Assembly (NCBI GenBank): GCA_963457665.1
Contig: OY735212.1
Span: forward strand, 59,084,728-59,148,727
Source: Thysanoteuthis rhombus
Lineage: Eukaryota > Mollusca > Cephalopoda > Oegopsida > Thysanoteuthidae
Length of the DNA: 64,000 nucleotides
Direction of reading: 5' to 3'
The notes below the pieces were generated by a model. That model was not told the DNA's origin. It worked only from the letters and a program-made list of their open reading frames with translations, and did no database searches. Position 1 is the stretch's first letter. Every line of letters begins with the position of its first letter. The translations under genes were made by a program, and so were the position numbers. Below are positions 11,657-23,384 of the stretch, in pieces.

Positions 11657-12200
11657 GGTTTGGCATCTTTTATCACCCATCGTTGGACAGAGACCTTCCT
11701 CAAAATTCTATCATAGATGTCATAGAGTCAATACTTTCTGAACTTGTTTACTTCTAATCTCCATCCTGTATTCTGCTGGCCTCAATTTTGCATGTGATCT
11801 CTGGGAATCAACGTTATGAGACATGATGTCCAGTGGTTGTCTGACATTCTTTCATCATGATCAGCTCAATGCCATTTGAGTTTTCTAATGGATTCTATAT
11901 CACTGATTCCTCTTTTTTTCTTTGATATACTGAGCAGTTTTGTGAACTTTCTACATGATTTCAAACATCATTCCTTCCTGTGCGAATTGCATGATTCTCA
12001 ATTAGTCCACCTTTTGGTTAGGTTCCGTGTTTCAGCTCCAAAGGTGATTATTGGAAGGATACATTAGTTGTATATCCCTTTTTGGACTAATGTGATTTTC
12101 TTGTTTCTGAAGCTTTAGCTTGCTCTACCAAAAGGTTCCCAACCTAGAGTAATTTTCCATAAGATTAGGAGATTCGCTGCCCTAGGTAAATATAGTGGTC
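11657..12200 (-). mobile_element. RTE-clade LINE 3' fragment, minus
   Basis: Collinear with 23.63-24.2 kb and with the reverse of 61.6-62.2 kb. Features are catcgttggacagagacctt, ctgtattctgctggcctcaa, atgtgatctctgggaatcaa, gttccgtgtttcagctccaa (the YGAETWN block reversed), gctttagcttgctctaccaa and tagtggtctacttt (the VDHYIYL block reversed). Stops and indels throughout. It abuts a truncated A copy on its 3' side. Confidence 0.75.
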
Positions 12201-12985
12201 TACTTTCTTCATTATTTTAAACTTTCAGAAAAGATATTTGTACTTGTGAAGTAAACTCACAGATACCTTCAGACTGGATTATCTGCTTGCAGATAACTGA
12301 GAGTTGGTCAAATGTTTGAAATATATACATGTATTAGCGGTTTGCAAGAGTTTCTGGTGCATTTTTTGTTAACTAAAGACCAAATATTGAGTTGAAAAGC
12401 AGTTTTCCACTTGGAACTTTGACAAAATTGGTAAATTTTTCTTTATTGTTTTTAACATTGAAGATGGAAGAAAATAAACAATATTTTTGGCTTATCATCT
12501 TTTTTTGATTTTAAAAAGAGTAAAAATGTGACTCAAACGCAAAAAGTAATCCTTTATCTAATGTACAAACACATCGTGCGAATGAATGTTTTATTGGCAA
12601 TTGCTTTATTAAATAATAATCGCAAAATCCAATGAGCTTCAAGCAATGATAAACATAACGATAACAAGGTAAATTATCAATCTCAATGAATACCTGGCAA
12701 CCCTGCTTCCCTAATTAGGTCTTTTAGAAAAATGTTTCCAACTGATTATCATCGTTTGTAAAGATTTTTTCCCAAAAAATGATTTTGCAGCTATGATTGC
12801 GATGCTATGTATTCTCAAGTATCCTGAACTCTGATAGAAAAGTATAACATGAATGATCTAAAGCAGATGACAGTTTTGATATTTGTATTTCTATGAAATA
12901 TGCATTCATATTTATAGTTCATATTGTATATATCTCACACATGTACACGTGCGTATCATCTGCATCACAAGTATATACGTTTTTA
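12201..12985. other. Unassigned AT-rich DNA
   Basis: Nothing recognised on either strand. Confidence 0.5.
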
Positions 12986-13135
12986 TTAGAAACCATCAAT
13001 TAAAACTGTCACCATGATTGTCTCATAGGTTTCTCTCGGTTTTTAGGTTGGTCTAGCTGGCTGTCTGGCTATGTAAATATCATGTGTAATGGCTACTCCA
13101 ATGGAGCTAGAGGGCTGAAAATTAGAACGTTTATC
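12986..13135 (+). repeat. Family A1 head fragment
   Basis: Intact left terminus attagaaaccatcaattaaa, then aactgtcaccatgattgtct, ggttggtctagctggctgtc and ccaatggagctagagggc. It breaks off after about 150 bp. Confidence 0.75.
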
Positions 13136-13405
13136 AATAACTCCATGATGAAGACAAATATTCATAGACACTTAAAATCCTGGAATTTGAAAATACAATC
13201 CAACTATGTAGGCCCGTTATAACATTGCACAATATGATGTTACCACGCAGACTCACTCATAACGTGGTAGGAAATCATGGACCCCAACTTCCTTGTTACA
13301 ATCGGTCTACAGTGTATCCTGCTTGTTCAATTTTTTAAATGGAGATGAAGTCTCGATTCAGGGACATCTGAATTTGAATCATCAAATTGATTGTTCAAAC
13401 AATTT
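13136..13405. other. Unassigned DNA before the minisatellite
   Basis: Nothing recognised. Confidence 0.5.
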
Positions 13406-14870
13406 CAATTCATTCCATCCAAGGGATAGGATTTTTCTTCAGTTGTAAGCTCATACCATCTCATACCATCAATTCATTCCATCCAAGGGATAGGATTTTT
13501 CTTCAGTTGTAAGCTCATACCATCTCATACCATCAATTTATTCCTTCCAAGGGATAGGATTTTTCTTCAGTTGTAAGCTCATACCATCTCATACCATCAA
13601 TTTATTCCATCCAAGGGATAGGATTTTTCTTCAGTTGTAAGCTCATACCATCTCATACCATCAATTTATTCCATCCAAGGGATAGGATTTTTCTTCAGTT
13701 GTAAGCTCATACCATCTCATACCATCAATTTATTCCATCCAAGGGATAGGATTTTTCTTCAGTTGTAAGCTCATACCATCTCATACCATCAATTCATTCC
13801 ATCCAAGGGAAAGGATTTTTCTTCAGTTGTAAGCTCATACCATCTCATACCATCAATTCATTCCATCCAAGGGGTAGGATTTTTCTTCAGTTGTAAGCTC
13901 ATACCATCTCATACCATCAATTCATTCCATCCAAGGGATAGGTTTTTTCTTCAGTTGTAAGCTCATACCATCTCATACCATCAATTTATTCCATCCAAGG
14001 GATAGGATTTTTCTTCAGTTGTAAGCTCATACCATCTCATACCATCAATTCATTCCATCCAAGGGATAGGATTTTTCTTCAGTTGTAAGCTCATACCATC
14101 TCATACCATCAATTCATTCCATCCAAGGGATAGGATTTTTCTTCAGTAGTAAGCTCATACCATCTCATACCATCAATTCATTCCATCCAAGGGATAGGAT
14201 TTTTCTTCAGTTGTAAGCTCATACCATCTCATACCATCAATTTATTCCATCCAAGGGATAGGATTTTTCTTCAGTTGTAAGCTCATACCATCTCATACCA
14301 TCAATTTATTCCATCCAAGGGATAGGATTTTTCTTCAGTTGTAAGCTCATACCATCTCATACCATCAATTCATTCCATCCAAGGGATAGGATTTTTCTTC
14401 AGTTGTAAGCTCATACCATCTCATACCATCAATTTATTCCATCCAAGGGATAGGATTTTTCTTCAGTTGTAAGCTCATACCATCTCATACCATCAATTTA
14501 TTCCATCCAAGGGATAGGATTTTTCTTCAGTTGTAAGCTCATACCATCTCATACCATCAATTTATTCCATCCAAGGGATAGGATTTTTCTTCAGTTGTAA
14601 GCTCATACCATCTCATACCATCAATTTATTCCATCCAAGGGATAGGATTTTTCTTCAGTTGTAAGCTCATACCATCTCATACCATCAATTTATTCCTTCC
14701 AAGGGATAGGATTTTTCTTCAGTTGTAAGCTCATACCATCTCATACCATCAATTTATTCCATCCAAGGGATAGGATTTTTCTTCAGTTGTAAGCTCATAC
14801 CATCTCATACCATCAATTTATTCCATCCAAGGGATAGGATTTTTCTTCAGTTGTAAGCTCATACCATCTC
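13406..14870 (+). repeat. 64-bp minisatellite, about 23 copies
   Basis: The period is exactly 64 bp, as shown by the spacing of agttgtaagctc at 13441, 13505, 13569 and onward. The unit runs ttgtaagctc, then ataccatctcataccatc (itself an imperfect 10-bp doublet), then aattTattccatccaaggga, then taggatttttcttcag. Copies are nearly identical. A C/T polymorphism (aattcattcc versus aatttattcc) marks sub-blocks, and rare variants such as ggggtagg, ggaaagg and cagtagtaag occur once each. It is not CRISPR because there are no unique spacers. No open frame runs through it. Confidence 0.97.
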
Positions 14871-16659
14871 GTGGCTGCACTCAGAAGCAGAGTTACAGTG
14901 CTCTTGCATGTCTTCTCAGATAGAAAGTTTTTGATCTATTTGATGCACTGACACTGATGACACCCTTCCGCCTTTTAGTTGACAGGAAATCAAGTCAAAA
15001 TCAAACACACTTTTGCTTGTTCATTTTCATTTTTGTCATCATATTTTACTATCATTATTAAAGATTTGCTGCCACTGTGAATACACTCAAATGACCTTAA
15101 AAAATCATTCAATATCTTCATATTTCTTGACCAGATTGATCTTCAGCTGTGTATTTTTCTTTTTTCTAATTTTTCCGCTTAAAATAATCATTTTCACAGT
15201 TATATTTCAAAACATGTTCAGTTCAAGGTGCAACTTTCATCTGTTATTTTCCACAAAAGCATTAAAACAATTCTGAAGTGAATGATTGTTGCTCTGGTTG
15301 TCAAATCACTCAGAGGAAAAACCCTTTGAAAATTATGTGCTGTCATATAGTCTCTTTTTTTATCTTTTTTTTTCTTTCTAAAAGCTGACCCCAAACATTC
15401 TGCATTTAAATGAAATATTAAAATCTTTTTTACGCTAAACATTGGTTATTGGCTGTTCTATTTATAAAAAAAAATGAGTTTGAAAAAAAGAGCCTTTTAA
15501 TACTAGAAAGTCATTGGAAGGCTTTTTGTTCTTAACACTTATAAACGCAGAACAAACATGGGAGAAATTCTATTGCATACAAAGTAATATTTGCTTGAAA
15601 CAATTTCGTAATTTTTTTTTCCAAAAATAGATCCAAAAAATGTTGTCTCGAAAGAACCATCTAAGAATATTTCATGAAATCATATGAATTTGTCTTTTCT
15701 ATAAATGATACATTTTTTTTTATTGTCTGTTCTATAAATATCATATTTATGGTTTGTTCTTTAAATGTCATATCTATGTTCATTGTCTGTTCTCAAATTG
15801 ATTTTTTTCAATTTGATATATAAGTTTATAAAGGTTGGTACTGCTTGTGAGACAATAAGTCTAATTTATGCTATTCCCACCCCTGTTGTACCTATTGTTA
15901 AATTCTATTATTGATATGTTTTTATTTATTGGTGAAATGAATTCATTCTTTTCTGTTCTGTAAATTCCCAAAAAGGAAAAAAAACACAAGAAATAAGGTG
16001 ACCCCTTAAATGAGGACCAAAACTAGCCACAGTAGACAACACTTTAGCTAGAAGAAAGGGAAAGTGAGAGACCTATAAAAAAATTATAGAAAATGTAAAC
16101 ATAAGTTGAAACACTATTCGAGTGAATGGTTACTTCTCTGGTTGTTGAATAACACGGATGAAAAACACTTTATGCTGCTTTGTTATATTGAGGGAATTGT
16201 TTAGATATCTTTTCGCTAAATTTTTCCTATTCATGATCTAATTCCCAAATACTGCAGGAGAACAGAGCAATAAGAAGGGTTGAAGGAATTTTAACTAAGT
16301 TAAAACCTAGGGATTATTGGGGTGGGGTTGTACTTGGTGTGTTTACATACGAGTGGCACATTGGGAAATTTAAAAGAGAATGATTACAAATAGGTTGATT
16401 GAAACAGACAGTCCTGATTGGTAAGTTTGTTTAGACAATATTCAAATCATGGCAGGGAAATCTGAGGAGACCAATGACACAGAATTTAACAGTCAGTTGG
16501 TAGGCAAGGGTCAAAGAAGACAATCAGCTAGAGGGCTGCTGTCTGTCCACCAATTTGAACTAATAGTATAAATATTCAACCTTCTACCAATTTCTCCAAA
16601 GATTTATTCAAAATAGTCATTTCTAATTTAGAAATTCCAAATAAAGCCAACAAAAGGGA
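14871..16659. other. Unassigned low-repeat AT-rich DNA
   Basis: No recognised gene. Around 15690-15800 an imperfect local repeat of ttgtctgttct plus ataaat-like words is seen. Open frames at 15013-15276 (+) and 15218-15442 (-) overlap and look random. Confidence 0.5.
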
Positions 16660-17230
16660 AAAGAGCAGATTAGGGACCATTCCCTTCTACTGAAACCATG
16701 TATCCAAGTACACCCTGTCACATGTTACTTGGTATAGAGATGGGCACTGCAAAGTAACATTTACTGCCAAGGCCCCTTTTTAACAAGCCATGGGCCAGTC
16801 CCCAATGGTCCTAACAATCCCCATGGTTTGCACAAATAAAGATATGCTAATTGTTCCTGCTCAGTCAGCAGATGTAAATCAAGGCCTCACCTCATCACTT
16901 GCATTGGGTAGGTGTGGTATACTCAAGGGGCCATTATGCCAAAACGACCCCTAACACAACACCAAGAATATCATCAAGAAAACAACATTTTACATAGTTA
17001 CCTAGAATATCAGAACACTGACAACAGATCTTGAAAATGAATTCAGAAACATAAAATGGGACATTATAGGTATTAGTGAAATGAGAAGACCTGGAGAAGA
17101 ACTAATCAAACTAAAGAGCAAACATCTTCTTTACAGAAGATGACAATGAGCTGGTCATGTTGCATGAATGTCAGAAAACAGCTGGACATTACGACTCACA
17201 ATGTAGATCTCCACACATCATATACGATGA
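16660..17230 (+). mobile_element. RTE LINE with a large internal deletion
   Basis: The right part (17140-17230) is the RTE C-terminal coding and 3' region: gacaatgagctggtcatgtt, then acgactcacaatgtagatct. Immediately left of it (16995-17135), one frame reads NIRTLTTDLENEFRNIKWD followed by IIGISEMRR, which matches the N-terminal part of an APE-type endonuclease (the WNVRTL-like start and the SE catalytic-Glu motif). The middle of the endonuclease and all of the RT are missing. The 330 bp upstream is GC-richer and may be 5' UTR, although no second copy is present to prove it. Confidence 0.6.
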
Positions 17231-17545
17231 TAATGATGGTTTCTATAAATCAAAAAAAAAAGAAATACAATATTAATTTCATTAACAAAGAAAAAGGATA
17301 GAAAAGGAGGCTAAGTAGATTACTGGAGGGGTAAAAGAAAAGAGAAAAAAGTCAAGTTAATAAGTTTAATGAGAGGGTAGAGATTAGAGGAAAAAATTAG
17401 GTAGTTTACTGAGGGAATAGGAAAGAGAGAGATATGTGGTGAAAGGGGAGCTAGACATGAGATGATAGACAATCTTAGTCGTCAATACCCAGATAATTCC
17501 ATGCAGTTCAGCCCGTTATCATTCATAATAATTAAAAATAATCAG
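17231..17545. other. Purine-rich unassigned stretch
   Basis: Positions 17250-17460 are A/G-rich on the plus strand. No feature recognised. Confidence 0.5.
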
Positions 17546-17927
17546 CACAAAACTGTCAACATTGTTTCCTCTTTTTTTTTGCTGTCTGGTTATATATATA
17601 TATGTATCACACATACAGGCTGCATAAATGGAACTAAAAGGCTGATATTTTCAACATTTACTCCTCATAAATGATTTCATTTTTCATTAAATCCTCACCC
17701 CTTATAGATATTGGGGGGGGGGGATTTACAATGTAAGTTTATGCTAAAATTGTCATTCATTTTTTTTCCCGAAAAATCCAGACTTTTTACTGATTCAGCA
17801 AAAGGCAAGAGGAATGACTTATTCATTAATTTTCCAATTTATCAGTTGATCGCCCCCAACACAGCTTGCTGCCAAAAGAGGTTGTTCATGCGACGGTCTC
17901 TATTGAGCGACTAACCAGACCTGTTCC
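17546..17927 (+). repeat. Family A1 dispersed repeat
   Basis: Contains aaaactgtcaacattgtttc, atgtatcacacatacaggct, aatggaactaaaaggctga, atttacaatgtaagtttatg, aaaatccagactttttac, cagcttgctgccaaaagagg, and the right end gacggtctctattgagcgac with taaccagacctg. Confidence 0.75.
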
Positions 17928-18174
17928 TTTTTTTTGTTTTCACAATCCCCAATCTTATTATCCCAATCTTGTAATTACTCTGTTTTCTGTTCATCAGTTT
18001 TGTTATTGACTCATTTCATTGAATCATTTCTATCAATTATTCAACTTGATCTCAGAATGATTTTTCACTTCTACTTTTTCATTCATGTGGACAGCAGCAT
18101 TATAATTGATTTCTACATAATTGATCCACAATTTCTCTAACATGCTCACTGTAATCCAAATTGAATTATCCACA
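17928..18174. other. Unassigned AT-rich DNA
   Basis: Nothing recognised. Confidence 0.5.
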
Positions 18175-18858
18175 TCATCATCATTGTCGTCATCATCATC
18201 ATCATCATCATCATGACTGTCTATGAAAAAGATTCCTATGGATTACCCAAGGAACCAGTTTGCACCAACAGAGGCCAAAGACACACTGATCAGAATAGAG
18301 ATTGCAGAGCTGGATAAAGTAGACCACTACATCTACCTAGGACATCGATTCTCCATGAATTCTCAAAGGAAGAAATCAAGTAAAAGATCACACAAGGTTG
18401 GAAAGCTTTTGGTAAAGCAAACTCAAATTTCAAGAACAAGAAAAACTCTATTAATCCCAAAAAGAAGGATATACAACCAATACATCTTCCAGATAGTCAC
18501 CTATGGAGCTCAAACATGGAACCTAACCAAGATACTGACCCTCAAACTGGGAACCATGCAATGTGCACAAGAATCGTGCTCAACATCACATAGACAAATC
18601 ACCAGAGAGCAGATTATATATTAAAGGAAAAACATGAGTCAGAGATATCATAGAATCCATTAGAAAACTCAAATGGCAATGAGCTGGCCATATTGCAAGA
18701 ATGGCAAATAACCACTGAACATGGTAGATCTCTAGAGATCATATACAAAACAGTGGACAACAATATATGAGATGGCATGAAAATATTCGTCCCACAATGC
18801 CCATTTTGGGAGAGGCCTATCTCCTAATACTAAAAAGCTGATGGTGATGATGACCCAT
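18175..18858 (+). mobile_element. RTE LINE C-terminal fragment
   Basis: Preceded by (CAT)n at 18175-18213. The plus-strand frame from about 18223 keeps the RTE connector and C-terminal motifs: LDKVDHYIYLGHRFSMN, RRIYNQYIFQIVTYGAQTWN, then LKLGTMQCAQ. This corresponds to KVDHYIYL, RRVYNQCILPIVTYGAETWN and KLRSMQRAH in the 60.4-kb copy. It then loses frame in the NLTWR region. The 3' end at 18810-18852 has aggcctatctcctaatact and aaaagctgatggtgatgatg, directly against an A2 repeat. The N-terminal region, endonuclease and RT catalytic core are absent. Confidence 0.8.
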
Positions 18859-19238
18859 GACAAACTGGTTTAAATACTGTAGCTGGGTTTAGGTTATTCA
18901 TATGTTCTAGCATTTATAAGTATTTATCCGGACCCTGCCCAACCCTTACTGTCGAGAGTAGAAACTTGAAATTTTGCACATGCACTTCTCTTAATGCATA
19001 GAGAAAATGTTTTTTTTAGAACCCTTCCCTTCTCCCAATTGGTCCCAGGTTTGTGTTTGCTTGTTTTGTGAAAATTTTGACTTTCTTGCGATAACTGCCA
19101 AGCAAAAGGTGAGAGAAGTAACTTATTCATTGACTACTCCATCTTCCAATGTTTTAATTGATCACCACCCCACCAATATGACATGCTGCCAAAAAAACAT
19201 TGGTTGTATGATAGTGACTATTGAGTGACTTACCAGAC
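18853..19238 (+). repeat. Family A2 copy with the complete right end
   Basis: The A2 head acccatgacaaactggttta is followed by gctgggtttaggttattcat, tgttctagcatttataagta and aacttgaaattttgcacatg. Then come the common half aaaggtgagagaagtaactt, attcattgactactcc and catgctgccaaaaaaacatt, and the right end gactattgagtgacttacca. It shows that A2 heads and A1 heads share one right end. Confidence 0.8.
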
Positions 19239-20063
19239 CTTTTTCTTTTTTGCATGAATGCATGAATCCCTTCAACTATGTACTAAATCAAGCACTCCAC
19301 ACATATTAATTTGAAATATATCTTCATTCAACAATTGAAGTCACCCCACCCACAGAACTGGTACAACTTGAACCTGGATTAATTTCCACTCATGTTGGGC
19401 ATTGGTTCCTAAGTTGGGGAGAATAACATACTATTACCTCTCTTGATGTGCATCAGATCTGTAAAATAAGGATTAATCATCTAAGGTTAACCTTTTCTGT
19501 CAATGACTGGCACTTCATCTCTTTAAAGGACCAAAAATTTGAAAAAAATTGATTTGGGCTAAAAGTTCATTTTTGAGCTAACACCGTTTCTGACACAAAC
19601 TGTCACACTCTATTGTTATGGAATTGAAAAATATGCGTTACATATTGAAGTTAAATGGCCTTACTCTATCGAAACAACATACAGATTTTTTCTCTCTTCT
19701 TTTTAATGATTTATTTACAGCCTTTTTTTCTACTTTTATACAAAATAAACAAATACTTAAATAAATGAAGAGTTAAAATAGATTTTTAGGGTCTTTCTTT
19801 CTCTTTTTGAGAATGTGTTACTGTTAATCTTGATCGATTCTTTGTACTGATTTATTTCTCTTTTTTTCTTTCCAAACAATAGAAAATAAATTTCATCAAA
19901 GCACTAGCAATACAATTTATTTATACCTGTATTTAAAAGTGTTTAATTGTTACTTGGCTACTAAGCTTTTTTTTCTATTTTTTACCACAGAAAATGAACT
20001 CATTACAAATAAAGAAATAAAAAGATTTTTAATGGTTTTCTCTTCTTTTTTAACGATCAATGT
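19239..20063. other. Unassigned AT-rich DNA
   Basis: No recognisable gene or repeat. Several T-rich runs around 19690-20050. Confidence 0.5.
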
Positions 20064-20192
20064 TTAGATTTTCAGCTCTCTTGCTTCATTAGTGCGGCCT
20101 GTATCCACAATAAATAAATCAGTTTGAAAACCGAAGCAATTTATGCTGATAGTTTCAGTGACAGTCTTGCTTGACGGTTTCTAATGAAACTA
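20064..20192 (-). repeat. Family A1 terminal fragment, minus
   Basis: Contains agattttcagctctcttgct, cagtttgaaaaccgaagcaa, and the terminus gcttgacggtttctaatg. Confidence 0.7.
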
Positions 20193-20508
20193 TGTTTTTC
20201 ATTGCGTTGATGATAACCCTACGTGTCACTTACACAGCTGCTTGTAAAGTGAAGTCATTATTTCTACTTACTGTAAACTGTAGGTTTTACGAGCATTAAA
20301 TCAAATGCAAGTGGAGTAATTTGCAATTATTGGAAATGATTGCCCCTCCTTTTTTTTTTTGCAAACATTTTGTACGAAGTGGCATTAATTTAACACTGAA
20401 GAAAAATCTCTGAGTTTTTTTTTTCCCTTTGCAATCATATGCACGAACAAGTCAACTACATCTGCAATTGTCTGCTGCAAGTACATTTCTATAATCCACA
20501 GTCATTGT
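20193..20508. other. Unassigned AT-rich DNA
   Basis: Nothing recognised. Confidence 0.5.
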
Positions 20509-20841
20509 TCAGCCAACCCTAACAGTATGGCCCTCCAAATCAAGTGATATTTGCTGTAAGACTTCTGCATTCATCCTCTGACTATAAATTTGTTGATTGA
20601 TCCCAGTGAGCCTCAGATGATTATAATTACTGTGTCCATGTTCCAAATTTTCTTTACTCAAATTACGTAAGCCTCTATACCCGGACATTTTCTCAGCGGT
20701 CATTAGAGACACCTTGTTATCAGCTTGGCATAAAAGAACTTCTGATGATGCAGTGCCTTTTCCTTTTGCCGCTGATCTTGCCATCAGGACGGTTGATTTT
20801 AATTTCCTTTTCAGAGGTAAGCGTACCACTGAATAGATCAA
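20509..20841 (-). CDS. Uncharacterised 110-codon open stretch, possible exon
   Basis: I do not recognise this sequence. It is an open minus-strand frame in a low-repeat stretch, with no ATG at its beginning (an in-frame TGA lies just before it), so it could only be a terminal or internal exon. An acceptor-like ctattcag sits at its left edge (about 20830). The residues are unusually protein-like for this window: a basic start (PLKRKLKSTVLMARSAAKGK), then mixed polar sequence with NLSKENLEHGHSNYNHLRL, ending LEGHTVRVG before a stop. There are no membrane segments, Cys clusters or known motifs. Chance openness or a fossil of a transposon or retroposed gene is equally possible. Confidence 0.22.
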   Translation of the reverse strand: MIYSVVRLPLKRKLKSTVLMARSAAKGKGTASSEVLLCQADNKVSLMTAEKMSGYRGLRNLSKENLEHGHSNYNHLRLTGINQQIYSQRMNAEVLQQISLDLEGHTVRVG

Positions 20842-21055
20842 TCATGGTTCGAGATTTCTGAGTGATTATCCTTGGAATCAGCCTCTGAGAATGAAGATCT
20901 ACGTATTATTATTTCTGGGTAGTATTTACCTTCTGCCTCTCCTTCCTATTATATAGTATCACTTATTATTATCATCACTTAATTTTGTACAGCTATCACC
21001 ATCTTGCCCATTATAATGTGATTGCTATTCATAAGAATGTTTTTGGATTTAGCTC
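20842..21055. other. Unassigned DNA
   Basis: Nothing recognised beyond the weak exon context to its left. Confidence 0.5.
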
Positions 21056-21440
21056 AGCAATGTCATTATTGAATCACTGTAACCCCGCAAATGGACCACC
21101 TGACCAACCAGCCAAGTGGGCAATAGATTCTCCTCTATTCAAGTATCCATATCTATGTGTGTCTGGTTACACAGTCTTGAAAATTTGCTTGAGTACACCA
21201 CTAGACACCATCTACAAACTTTCTTTCATTTTTTTTTCAAAAAAGTACTTTTTGAAGTCTCCATTGGCTTTTTGGAACAACAATACCCGTATCTTCAGCT
21301 GGTATTTTTCTGATAATTCTAACAAAAATATCAATTTTTTAAAGATAATTTTAAATAATATATCTATTTTTTCATAATTAATTAGATAATTAGTTCTGGC
21401 ACACACACAGGATATTTATGCAAGGTTTAGATATATAATA
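21056..21440 (+). repeat. Family B copy
   Basis: Left terminus ttgaatcactgtaaccccgc, then aatggaccacctgaccaacc, gagtacaccactagacacca and taattagttctggcacacac. The right end is decayed: gatatttatgcaaggttta. Confidence 0.75.
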
Positions 21441-21911
21441 TGCAATATTCGATTACATACAATTTTGATTCTTAACTAAAATTGCTCCTCTGGAAATATT
21501 TTGGATTTAGCTCAGAAATGCCAGTATCTATTGAAAAGTTGAAGTATCAAACCTTTTATACTATATATATATTCATCGAAATGCTCTCCGCCAATTAATA
21601 ATTATAAATCATGTGCTTCTAAATAAATTGATTAATGGATTAATAAATTTATTTGTAGACAAATACATGAGTGGAGAGGGTGAGCCTGCTACAGTGAGAA
21701 TGTCTTGGTCTGCATGCACTGACTAATACTTACCCAAATATACTTGTAACAATTATGATGACGAATAGATTTCGTGTTACCGTGATGGATTGGTTTTTTC
21801 TAAAATTAGCTTTAATTGTAACTGTCTCATAGTCAAAAAGTTACTTTTTAGATATAGCAACAACACCAATACTAGAGCAGTATTATACCAAAGGATATGA
21901 TATCTACTACA
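21441..21911. other. Unassigned AT-rich DNA
   Basis: Nothing recognised. Confidence 0.5.
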
Positions 21912-22335
21912 GGTCCTTTTAGTCACTCACTAGAAACTGTCAGATGACCAAAGTCTTTTGGCAGCTTGCTGTGTTGGGGGGTATCAATTGAAAAATTGAA
22001 GAAGAGAGTGATCTATGAATAAGTTACTTCTCCCACCTTTTGTTGGGTAATGATAACAGAAAATAATCTGATTTTTCAAAAAAAATGAGCATGAATGCTG
22101 CTGGACACAAAAAGAGGGATCAATTTGGCATAAACTTGGATTACAAATTGAGCCCTCCACTGAAAACTCATTTTAGAGGGAAATTTTAAAAAAAACAAAC
22201 TTTTTTTCGTTACTTAATAAGAATAACCATTCAAAAATTTCAGCCCTTTAGCTCAGTTAGTGTAGCCAATATGCTTGATAGATACATATTCAGCCAGCTT
22301 AAAAACTGAAGAAGCGTATTTCGACAAGAGAATAA
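21912..22335 (-). repeat. Family A1 copy, minus strand
   Basis: From cttttagtcactcactagaa and actgtcagatgaccaaagtc, through ggcagcttgctgtgttgggg, aaaatgagcatgaatgctgc and agccctccactgaaaactc, to cagccagcttaaaaactgaa. Confidence 0.75.
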
Positions 22336-22499
22336 ATGTCTAAGTATGTATTGTTGCAATCGTAGTCCATAGGTACAGAATATAGCATTCAAATTTCCAG
22401 AGTATCTCACCTTCATGCATAAGATATTTTCCAGTTTTCATATTCAGTGTTCAAACAATGTTACATTAGTTTCCTAAGTTTTGTGATTTTGTCAACCTA

Positions 22500-22517
22500 C
22501 ATCTATCTATCTATCTA

Positions 22518-22554
<37 letters not shown>

Positions 22555-22559
22555 ATATT

Positions 22560-22591
<32 letters not shown>

Positions 22592-22689
22592 TATATTTGT
22601 ATATATATATATATACATTTATATACATACATATATATGTATATATATGTATATATATACATATATATATGTATATATATATATATTTG

Positions 22690-22723
<34 letters not shown>

Positions 22724-22747
22724 CATATATATATATATATATACATG

Positions 22748-22806
<59 letters not shown>
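22500..22806. repeat. Compound microsatellite (ATCT)n(CT)n(TA)n(GT)n
   Basis: Four adjoining simple-repeat blocks: ATCT at 22500-22522, CT at 22523-22550, TA with ATAC/GTAT interruptions at 22558-22766, and GT at 22767-22804. The Tyr/Ile-rich open frames on both strands are artefacts. Confidence 0.95.
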
Positions 22807-22816
<10 letters not shown>

Positions 22817-23384
22817 TTATGCATGTTTATAAAACTCAAACAGAAAAGTTCATGCTCATGACAATGTTTCTGTTTTGTGGAGTCATTATCTAAGTTTATT
22901 TCAAAGAGTGCATCTTCATACATTTCATCATTTTACAAATTTTAGATGCCAAACTGTACAATCTGAACTAATGAAATATACCATGTGTGCTTTGAAACTA
23001 AGATGTGATATTATCTTGTTTATTCTATTGGGTGAAGTTCAAGCAGAAACATTTCAAAACATTAATTTTGTCAAATGTGTAGCAAATCATGTGCTTGTCA
23101 ATAGAAAATGATTTTAAACTTAATGTTTATTCCTTGATCAGCATCCAATAAACCATTTTTAAAATGTCTGAAATCTGAATATGTTTATTATTTGGTCTCC
23201 CAGAAATACCAAACGATTTGAAATTAATAATGACTGGCATTCCAAGGGAAATTATGAATCACCATCACTCATAAATGCTATTTTTTGCTTCGTAAATTAA
23301 GTAGTTGTGGTGGTAAAATCAAGTTACCTTGATAAAAATGTACCACCAGTATGAATAATAAATTTATGATTAAAAAAAAATAAC
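22807..23384. other. Unassigned AT-rich DNA
   Basis: No supported gene. The open frame at 22875-23111 has no motif. Confidence 0.5.

Noticed and set aside
13406-14870. CRISPR-like regular array
   Set aside because: The 64-bp units are identical along their full length with no unique spacers, and the DNA is eukaryotic.
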